Source of the DNA: Acidobacteriota bacterium | GTDB taxonomy: Bacteria; Acidobacteriota; Terriglobia; Terriglobales; Acidobacteriaceae | DNA: 6,453 nt | Reading direction: 5' to 3' | Assembly (NCBI GenBank): GCA_021781075.1 | Contig: JAJXXN010000244.1 | Span: 1 to 6,453, forward strand | Shown: in pieces, positions 1-5,213 of the stretch | Position numbering within the stretch: the stretch's first letter is position 1 | How the letters are laid out: each line of letters opens with the position of its first letter | Position numbers and translations under genes: made by a program | The notes under the pieces: generated by a model | Told to the model about the DNA's origin: nothing | What the model saw: the letters and a program-made list of their open reading frames with translations, nothing else | The model's database searches: none

Positions 1-1
1 G

Positions 2-1267
2 GCCACGGGCACCAACCCGAGCATCTCCGCGAACTACCTGCTCAATTCGAGCTACGTCAGCTACTACCCGGGATCGGCAGTTCCAGTGGGTGATTGCCCG
101 CTGCTTTCCGCCGGTTCTTCGAACGACTACATCTACCCGATGACTGCCTGCGCGCTTCCTGTTAGCTTCATGCCGATGACGGCTGGAACCGACACTGGCA
201 CGCTTGTGGTCTCGGACAACACGCTTTACGGATATTACCCGCTCGCCTTTGCCAAGGGCGCTCCTCGCCCGTCAAAGACCCGCTTTGCAGGCCTTAAGGC
301 GAGCATCGTGCCGCTAGGCGAGATGGGCCGCCCGACCAGCAAGTTCCATCCGCAGACGCCCCCGGGGCCGGTTTTACAGACCCTGAACCTGAATGGCTAT
401 GCCGCCGAGGCAACGCCGGTGGTGACTCTGCTCTCCGCCGACAACCCGGCGATTGTTGGGAATGTTGCCCCGTTCGCGATTGCGGTTGACGGTCCGGGTG
501 TGACACCAACGGGTGTGGTCTATCTGTTTGATGTGACCAATCCCGCTTCGCCAGTGGTGCTTGGCAGCGGCACATTGAGCGGTGGCACGGCGACGGTGAA
601 TGTGTTGTTTGCCGCCTCCGGCAACTTCAACATCCAAGCCTACTACTGTGGCACGGGCGTTTTTGCAAGCAACACCTGCCCGAGCGCGGGAGATGGCAAC
701 TACATGACGGCATGGAGCAACGTGGTCGTGCAGTCTGTGGATGACTTCACCCTGAACTTCAGCATCATCGGCGGTGGAAACCTGCCGATCGTCAAGAACG
801 GCCAGTCGCTCACCGAGACCTTCACCGTCTCGCCCGTGGGTGGCTCGACCTTCCCGTATGCGATTACGCTCTCAGGTTCGGGCGGACCGCTGAGCACCAG
901 CTACACGTTTACGCCTTCGACGATCCCGGCCAACTCCGGCTCGACGGCGGTGACGCTGGTCATCAACATCCCGATCGACTTTGTGGCCTCGAATGACGCC
1001 CCGAAGACGCCTGGGAACAACTCCAAGCTGCCGATTGCCCCCTTGGCGTTGGCTGCGCTGCTTCTGCCGTTGGCAGGGCGCCTGCGCAAGGCTGGCAAGC
1101 GGTTGGCCAAACTGGCCGCGGTCGTTTTGCTGGCAATTGCCGGCATTACCGCGACAGTGACGCTGAGCGGCTGCGGAGCCAACACAGCAGCTGTTTACCA
1201 AATCAATGTGACCGGCACAAGCGGTTCGCTGGTCCACACCACAACGTTCGACATCACAGTTGAGTAG
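2..1267 (+). CDS. Ig-like repeat surface protein, 3' part (5' end outside window)
   Basis: The frame is open from base 2, so the true start lies upstream; a GTG at 86 is only an internal codon. About 421 residues are visible (numbered here from base 2). Residues ~138-245 read as an Ig-like domain of the bacterial Big_3 type (alternating beta-strands, a GTLSGGTATVNV segment, an 'IQAYYCGTG..FASN' end). Residues ~248-325 form a second beta-rich domain. Residues ~343-391 hold a hydrophobic segment, a basic patch (GRLRKAGKRLAK) and a second hydrophobic segment ending in LSGCG, followed by a last beta-rich tail with a TGTSGSL motif. This C-terminal layout is common in acidobacterial Ig-repeat proteins. 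The role is probably in the cell envelope or adhesion; no catalytic motif was seen, and residues 1-130 were not recognised. An intrinsic terminator follows 22 bases after the stop, so the gene ends its own transcription unit. Confidence 0.82.
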   Translation, partial: ATGTNPSISANYLLNSSYVSYYPGSAVPVGDCPLLSAGSSNDYIYPMTACALPVSFMPMTAGTDTGTLVVSDNTLYGYYPLAFAKGAPRPSKTRFAGLKASIVPLGEMGRPTSKFHPQTPPGPVLQTLNLNGYAAEATPVVTLLSADNPAIVGNVAPFAIAVDGPGVTPTGVVYLFDVTNPASPVVLGSGTLSGGTATVNVLFAASGNFNIQAYYCGTGVFASNTCPSAGDGNYMTAWSNVVVQSVDDFTLNFSIIGGGNLPIVKNGQSLTETFTVSPVGGSTFPYAITLSGSGGPLSTSYTFTPSTIPANSGSTAVTLVINIPIDFVASNDAPKTPGNNSKLPIAPLALAALLLPLAGRLRKAGKRLAKLAAVVLLAIAGITATVTLSGCGANTAAVYQINVTGTSGSLVHTTTFDITVE

Positions 1268-1289
1268 ATCTCCCAAACGAGCATAGAAG

Positions 1290-1332
1290 CGCCGCGGCCC
1301 CTTCGAGAGATCGAAGGGGCCGCGGTGTTTTT
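1290..1332 (+). terminator. Rho-independent terminator of the Ig-repeat gene
   Basis: Arms 1292-1306 and 1311-1325 are a perfect 15-bp inverted repeat. It is extended by a G-U and a C-G pair to 1290/1327 and closed by a GAGA loop (a GNRA tetraloop). Five T follow at 1328-1332. On the opposite strand no T-run follows, so it should act only on + strand transcription. It separates the Ig-repeat gene from the regulator. Bases 1333-1450 then hold no gene; I see no convincing promoter there, although the regulator must be transcribed from somewhere in that stretch. Confidence 0.9.
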
Positions 1333-1450
1333 GGGGTGGAAATGGGAGTGGTGGAATTCGAGTGGCGACTCATCTTTTTGCGGTTTGTGCCGATAAGGGG
1401 AGTGTTGGCGCCGAGGCAGTTGAACCAGCGCGTAAGAGGGGAGTGGAGCA

Positions 1451-2446
1451 TTGAAGACGATGGACAACATGCCGCCCTCGGAGAATTTGGTTGCGCCACG
1501 GCTTTTGCGCCATGAGGATGCGGAGGAGCGGTTTGAGCCGGTGGGTGTGAGCAGTGCCTGGCGCAAGCTGATGGCGCAGGCGCGCCTTGCCTCGCCGCAA
1601 TTGCGCTTGGCGACCATAGAGGGCGAGGCAGGGACGGGGAAGAGCCTGCTGGCGCATTTTTTACATCATCACTCGCCCTTGATGGAATTGCCCTTTTTGC
1701 GCCATGATGCGCGGGAGTGGCTGGCGAATGATATTGATCTTGCAAGCCTGAAGGGCCTGTTGTATTTGGAGCGGGTGGAACTGCTTGAGCCGCTGGGGCA
1801 GAACCTGCTGCATGGGATTGTGCGCGCGTACCAGGAGTTGCGGCCACGTCAACTTGCGGTTGTAGTCTCGTCGCAGAGCTCGTTGCATTTATTGGCAGGG
1901 CGCGGGCAATTTCTGCCAGATCTGGCATTTCGCCTGGCGGCGGTGCGCTTTTCAATTCCGCCGCTGCGCCAACGCAGGGAGGATATTCCGCCGATTTCGC
2001 AGGCGTTGCTCGATCGGATTGGCTACCGGTATCAAATGCGCACGGCAATGCTTGGGCATGGCTGCATGCCAGTGTTGTTGCAGCATATCTGGACAGGCAA
2101 TGTGCGGGAGCTAGCGAGCGTGCTTGAATCGGCGCTGCTGGAGTCGGCGAACGGAATCATCCGGCCTGGCGACTTGAAATTGCAGGAAGGGCTGCACTTG
2201 GCTGGAGCCGAGAACATTGGGAAATATCGGCGTACGCCCTATGTGGAGGATGGTTTTGAGATACGCACGGTTATGCCAGCGCATGAGCCGGAGGACGAAG
2301 TGGCCAACCTGGATGAAATGATTCGGAGACATGTGGTGCGTATTTTGCGATTGAGCCACGGGAACAAGCTTCGCGCTGCGCAGTTGTTGGGGATCAGTCG
2401 ATCGACACTCTACCGCATCCTAGGCGAAGGGCATACAACGATTTAG
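1451..2446 (+). CDS. AAA+ / Fis-type HTH transcriptional regulator (bEBP-like, lacks GAFTGA)
   Basis: A 331-residue protein from TTG 1451, preceded by AGGGGAG (1437-1443) at 7 bases. ATG 1460 is the alternative start, with GGAG 1445-1448 at 11 bases. There is no sensory domain: only ~30 residues precede the AAA+ core. Walker A is GEAGTGKS (58-65). The Walker B position reads LLYLERVE (103-110), with Glu107-Arg108 where the family has Asp-Glu. Lys64 to Glu107 is only 43 residues, about 23 fewer than in NtrC, and the missing part contains the GAFTGA loop that contacts sigma-54. The family signatures PPLRQRREDIP (170-180) and WTGNVREL (214-221) are intact. Of the two arginines in the FRxDLxxR motif, the first is Leu155 and the second is kept (Arg161). 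Residues ~285-325 are a Fis-type HTH (KLRAAQLLGISRSTLYRIL). By family knowledge, TyrR also lacks GAFTGA and acts with sigma-70. It probably regulates the redox operon downstream, where a palindrome pair starts 20 bases after its stop. No terminator with a T-run was seen after it. Confidence 0.88.
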   Translation: MKTMDNMPPSENLVAPRLLRHEDAEERFEPVGVSSAWRKLMAQARLASPQLRLATIEGEAGTGKSLLAHFLHHHSPLMELPFLRHDAREWLANDIDLASLKGLLYLERVELLEPLGQNLLHGIVRAYQELRPRQLAVVVSSQSSLHLLAGRGQFLPDLAFRLAAVRFSIPPLRQRREDIPPISQALLDRIGYRYQMRTAMLGHGCMPVLLQHIWTGNVRELASVLESALLESANGIIRPGDLKLQEGLHLAGAENIGKYRRTPYVEDGFEIRTVMPAHEPEDEVANLDEMIRRHVVRILRLSHGNKLRAAQLLGISRSTLYRILGEGHTTI

Positions 2447-2466
2447 CGCCAGCAGGTGAATACTAA

Positions 2467-2507
2467 TGTTGCAACGCAAAATCAGGCATGAATGTTGCGT
2501 CGCAACA
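2467..2507. promoter_or_regulatory. Paired palindromic operator (TGTTGCnnCGCAAnA x2)
   Basis: Copy 2 (2493-2507) is a perfect 7-bp palindrome around one base, TGTTGCG-T-CGCAACA. Copy 1 (2467-2481) matches it at 12 of 15 positions. Both are preceded by AA, and their centres are 26 bp apart. Bases 2467-2479 and 2495-2507 also form a larger inverted repeat, 12 of 13 pairs with a 15-base loop. The site lies in the non-coding gap after the regulator gene, about 45 bp upstream of the predicted -35 box, which is a typical place for an upstream activator site. The likely binder is the Fis-type HTH protein encoded next to it (inference). An RNA hairpin at the regulator's 3' end is an alternative reading, but no T-run follows. 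Confidence 0.62.
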
Positions 2508-2551
2508 AGTATTGTGAAGGGTTAAATATACAGTCGCGGCTCTTTGGTGAC

Positions 2552-2579
2552 TTGGCTCACATACAGCTGTGTGTATAAA
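2552..2579 (+). promoter_or_regulatory. Predicted sigma-70-type promoter of the redox operon
   Basis: A -35 box TTGGCT (2552-2557, 4/6 to TTGACA) and a -10 box TATAAA (2574-2579, 5/6 to TATAAT) are separated by 16 bp. A start near 2586 would give a leader of about 108 bases before ATG 2694. The same stretch contains TGGC-N8-GC (2553-2568), which has the GG-N10-GC spacing of a sigma-54 -24/-12 element but few other consensus bases. The sigma-70 reading is preferred because the neighbouring regulator has no GAFTGA loop. A second TATAAA at 2589-2594 has no -35 partner. Confidence 0.5.
2559..2574. repeat. Imperfect palindrome between -35 and -10
   Basis: ACATACAGCTGTGTGT is a 16-bp inverted repeat with one mismatched pair (T2562/G2571), centred on the 8-bp perfect palindrome ACAGCTGT (2563-2570). 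It fills the spacer of the predicted promoter, so a protein bound here would directly block or remodel the promoter. No matching regulator is known from the window, and a short palindrome like this can occur by chance. Confidence 0.3.
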
Positions 2580-2693
2580 TCGACTATTTATAAAGTTATT
2601 GCCAGCCAAACCAATCATCAGCAGTTGATGGTCATAATTTGCATCTTGCTCAGCACACAATTGGCAGGCAAGCACTCATAAGGGGATGGTTTC

Positions 2694-3182
2694 ATGAGTT
2701 CATTCAAGAATACGGGGCACCTGTTTCGATTTGCAGGCCTCTTCGTACTCGCCTTCCTGATTTTTTTAGGCGTGCGAGGGTTTGTGGTTCCCAAGAGTTT
2801 TGGCCAGTACGGCCACTACCGCGGGAATGCGATTGTGGATGATGCGGCGCGGCCCATGTTTTACGCGGGCCATCAGGCGTGTGAAACATGCCATGCGGAC
2901 ATAGCGGCGACAAAGGCATCGGGAGCCCATGCACATGTGAATTGCGAGGCCTGCCACGGCCCGCAGGCTATCCATGCGCTGGCCGACGACCCGACGGCAC
3001 ACATCCCGGTGAAGCCGGACAGTGCGACGCTCTGCATCCGCTGCCATGCCAAGACGCTGGCGAAGCCAAAGAACTTTCCACAGGTTGATGGCGATCACTC
3101 GCAGGGAATGGCCTGCATCACCTGCCACACCAACCCGCATTCGCCGGCGATGGACACGGCAGCCAAGGGAGGTGCGAAATGA
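2694..3182 (+). CDS. Membrane-anchored tetraheme cytochrome c
   Basis: A 162-residue protein. ATG 2694 has AGGGGA (2681-2686) at 7 bases. Residues ~11-32 are one hydrophobic segment with a short cytoplasmic tail, read as an uncleaved signal anchor that leaves the rest in the periplasm. Four CXXCH heme c motifs are at C63-H67, C84-H88, C114-H118 and C141-H145. Other histidines after the anchor (41, 60, 79, 81, 94, 103, 135, 149) are enough for bis-His ligation of all four hemes. It resembles small multiheme cytochromes of the c3/c7 kind and takes the place held by NrfB or DsrJ in related operons, but it has four hemes (NrfB has five, DsrJ three). The likely role is periplasmic electron transfer between the FeS subunit and an unknown partner. 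It is the first gene of the operon, and its TGA overlaps the next ATG (ATGA). Confidence 0.9.
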   Translation: MSSFKNTGHLFRFAGLFVLAFLIFLGVRGFVVPKSFGQYGHYRGNAIVDDAARPMFYAGHQACETCHADIAATKASGAHAHVNCEACHGPQAIHALADDPTAHIPVKPDSATLCIRCHAKTLAKPKNFPQVDGDHSQGMACITCHTNPHSPAMDTAAKGGAK

Positions 3183-3910
3183 AGATGAATCGCCGGCAGA
3201 TTTTGATGCTGATGCCCGCGGCTGCCATTGCGTGGGAATCGATACTGGCGGGGACGCCGGAGGAGGCTCCCAATTACAAGATGAGCGAGCACTGGTGGAG
3301 CATGTTGATCGACATATCCAAGTGTATTGGCTGCGGCAACTGCGTGCGTGCCTGCGCGGCGGAGAACAAGGTGCCGGCGGGGCACTTCCGCACCTGGGTC
3401 GAGCGCTACCACGTGGATGATGAAAATATGACAGAGCCGCAGGTCATCTCGCCCAATGGCGGCTTTGATGGATTCCCGGCGGCAACCGAGGACACAGGCA
3501 AATATTTTTATGTGCCAAAGCTGTGCAACCAATGCGCTGACTCGCCCTGCACGCAGGTGTGCCCTGTGGGAGCGACGTTTATTTCGCCCGACGGTGTGGT
3601 GATGGTGGACCGCAAGTATTGCCTTGGTTGCGCTTATTGCGTGCAGGCCTGCCCATACGGCTGCCGGTACATCCACCCGGAGCTGGAAGTAGCGGACAAG
3701 TGCGACCTGTGTTACCACCGCATCACGAAGGGCCTGACCACGGCCTGCTGCGAGAATTGCCCGACCGGGGCGCGCCAGCTTGCCGACCTGAAGGACCCGA
3801 AGGACCCGATCCACGAGTTCCTGCGGACGCACAATGTGCAGGTGCTGAAGCCGCAGATGGCGACAGGCGCCAAGGTCTTTTACAACGACCTGGATGGCTC
3901 GGTGCGGTAA
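3179..3910 (+). CDS. Tat-exported four-cluster [4Fe-4S] ferredoxin-like subunit
   Basis: A 243-residue protein of the DmsB/PsrB/HybA/NrfC type. It overlaps the cytochrome gene by 4 bases (ATGA), with a strong SD GGAGGT (3168-3173), which suggests translational coupling. A second in-frame ATG at 3185 is also possible. The N-terminus carries NRRQILML (residues 4-11) followed by an Ala-rich hydrophobic stretch, read as a Tat signal that would place the folded protein in the periplasm. Cysteine sets are C49-C52-C55-C59, C116-C119-C124-C128, C148-C151-C154-C158 and C175-C178-C190-C194, giving four [4Fe-4S] sites in the usual spacing. C162 and C191 are extra cysteines. A 56-residue insert (60-115) between sets one and two has no cysteine. 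In this family the subunit wires a membrane NrfD-type protein to a catalytic or heme subunit; here the only visible partners are the tetraheme cytochrome before it and the NrfD protein after it. Confidence 0.93.
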   Translation: MKMNRRQILMLMPAAAIAWESILAGTPEEAPNYKMSEHWWSMLIDISKCIGCGNCVRACAAENKVPAGHFRTWVERYHVDDENMTEPQVISPNGGFDGFPAATEDTGKYFYVPKLCNQCADSPCTQVCPVGATFISPDGVVMVDRKYCLGCAYCVQACPYGCRYIHPELEVADKCDLCYHRITKGLTTACCENCPTGARQLADLKDPKDPIHEFLRTHNVQVLKPQMATGAKVFYNDLDGSVR

Positions 3911-3937
3911 GCGCGGGTGGTTGAACGCGATGGAAAG

Positions 3938-3959
3938 CGGCGCGGGGCAACCCGCGCCG
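3938..3959 (+). other. Intercistronic hairpin between FeS and NrfD genes
   Basis: CGGCGCGGG (3938-3946) and CCCGCGCCG (3951-3959) pair perfectly over 9 bp around a GCAA loop (a GNRA tetraloop). No T-run follows, so it is not a standard terminator. It sits in the only sizeable gap of the operon (3911-4005). It may protect the upstream mRNA from 3' exonucleases or set the ratio of FeS to NrfD protein. GCGCGGG at 3911-3917 could pair with the same right arm (3951-3957) as an alternative fold. Confidence 0.6.
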
Positions 3960-4005
3960 GGAACCGGCAAGTTATTCCTGGGCATACGCCCCCGAGGAAA
4001 TCAAT

Positions 4006-5187
4006 ATGAATGGTGTTGAAGGCTTCATGTATCCAAACGAGATCGCGTTGCAGTGGAGCGTGCTGATCGTCCTCTACCCGTACATCACGGGGTTGGTGGC
4101 CGGCGCGTTCATCCTCGCCTCGCTGGTCAGAATTTTCCGTGTTGAGGCGGTTCGCCCGACCTACCGGCTGGCGCTGCTGACCGCGCTGTCGTTTTTGCTG
4201 GTGGCGCCGTTGCCGCTTCAATTTCACCTGGGGCACCCGGAGCGCTCCTTCGAGATGTATTTCACGCCACACTCGACCTCGGCGATGGCCATGTTCGGCT
4301 ATGTGTACCTGTGGTACCTGATGGCGGTGCTGGTTTTCGAGTTGTGGCTTGATTACCGCGCAGAGATTGTGCAGCGTGCGCAGTCAACGAAAGGGCTGCT
4401 GGGGCTGCTCTACAAGGCGATGACGCTGGGCAATTACAACATCAGCCACGAGGCGCTGGAGTTGGATGAAAAGATCGGTTGGATAGTGACGCTGATCGGC
4501 ATTCCATCGGCCTTCATGCTGCATGGCTATGTGGGGTTCATCTTCGGCTCGATCAAGGCCAACCCCTGGTGGTCATCACCCCTGATGCCGATCGTGTTCA
4601 TCTTCTCGGCGATGGTCTCGGGCATTGCGGCGGTGATGTTGATCTACATGGCGACCACGAAGATGCGCGGGCTGAAAATCGACGTGGCCTGCGTGGATGC
4701 GATCGCAATGTATTTGTTCTACACGTTCATCATTGATTTCGCGCTGGAGTCGCTGGACCTGATCCATCGCATTTACGAGGCTGATGAATCCTTCCGTTCG
4801 CTCGACTTCATGGTGCACACCAAGCTGTACATCCCGCATATCGTGATCCAGATCCTCCTGGGCACGCTGACGCCGCTGGTACTGCTTGCGATCACGCAGT
4901 TGGTGAAGCTTCCGGAAAGGCTGCGCAAGCGGCTTTACGTGATTGCGGGCAGCCTGATCATGATCGGCGTCTTCGCGATGCGCTGGAATGTGGTCATCGG
5001 CGGGCAGCTTTTCTCGAAGAGCTTTCTCGGCTACACCACGTACAAGATGCATTTGATTTCAAAGGAAGGCTTGCTGGTATCGGCCGGCTTGATGCTCTTG
5101 CCGCTGGCGATCCTGTATGTGCTGGTTCGCATCCTGCCACCGTGGCATGAGGGAGAAAATCAAGTGCTTGCCGAGGGAGCGAAATAG
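4006..5187 (+). CDS. NrfD/PsrC-family quinone-interacting membrane protein
   Basis: A 393-residue polytopic membrane protein. ATG 4006 is preceded by GAGGA (3994-3998) at 7 bases. Hydrophobic segments lie near residues 17-44, 53-70, 93-115, 155-180, 193-217, 231-250, 275-299, 308-330 and 354-376, so about nine helices. Family-like stretches are YPYITGLVAGAF (24-35), LGHPER...TPHSTSAM (75-94) and RWNVVIGGQ (326-334). The length is closer to HybB, DsrP and HmcC (about 390-400) than to E. coli NrfD (318). Proteins of this family bind menaquinol or menaquinone and pass electrons to or from a periplasmic FeS subunit without binding heme themselves. The partner here should be the four-cluster protein encoded just upstream. 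Whether the complex oxidises or reduces quinol cannot be told from sequence alone. The stop is 26 bases before the next gene, so the operon may continue. Confidence 0.88.
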   Translation: MNGVEGFMYPNEIALQWSVLIVLYPYITGLVAGAFILASLVRIFRVEAVRPTYRLALLTALSFLLVAPLPLQFHLGHPERSFEMYFTPHSTSAMAMFGYVYLWYLMAVLVFELWLDYRAEIVQRAQSTKGLLGLLYKAMTLGNYNISHEALELDEKIGWIVTLIGIPSAFMLHGYVGFIFGSIKANPWWSSPLMPIVFIFSAMVSGIAAVMLIYMATTKMRGLKIDVACVDAIAMYLFYTFIIDFALESLDLIHRIYEADESFRSLDFMVHTKLYIPHIVIQILLGTLTPLVLLAITQLVKLPERLRKRLYVIAGSLIMIGVFAMRWNVVIGGQLFSKSFLGYTTYKMHLISKEGLLVSAGLMLLPLAILYVLVRILPPWHEGENQVLAEGAK

Positions 5188-5213
5188 CTACAGGCGGGAC
5201 AGCGGGTGGTTGC

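Noticed and set aside
86..88. GTG as the start of the Ig-repeat gene
   Set aside because: The frame continues upstream to the window edge with protein-like sequence (NPSISANYLLNSSYVSYYPG) and there is no SD before the GTG, so it is internal.
1403..1418. A TGTTGGCGCC stretch upstream of the regulator that resembles half of the operator motif, possible autoregulation
   Set aside because: Only the first five bases match in register and the second half-site is absent; chance similarity in GC-rich DNA is likely.
2625..2638. An FNR-like site, TTGAT-GGTC-ATAAT
   Set aside because: The left half fits, but the right half matches only 3 of 5, and the site lies downstream of the predicted transcription start, where FNR would not activate. 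Low oxygen control is plausible but not supported by this site.
2463..2675. A 70-codon open frame on the minus strand in the gap before the cytochrome gene
   Set aside because: It has a GTG start with no SD, covers the palindromes and promoter of the opposite strand, and its protein shows no family-like pattern.
3095..3985. A 296-codon minus-strand open frame
   Set aside because: It lies over the Tat/FeS gene, whose sixteen correctly spaced cysteines are decisive. The antisense frame is an effect of high GC codon bias, and its protein is Arg/His-rich without recognisable domains.
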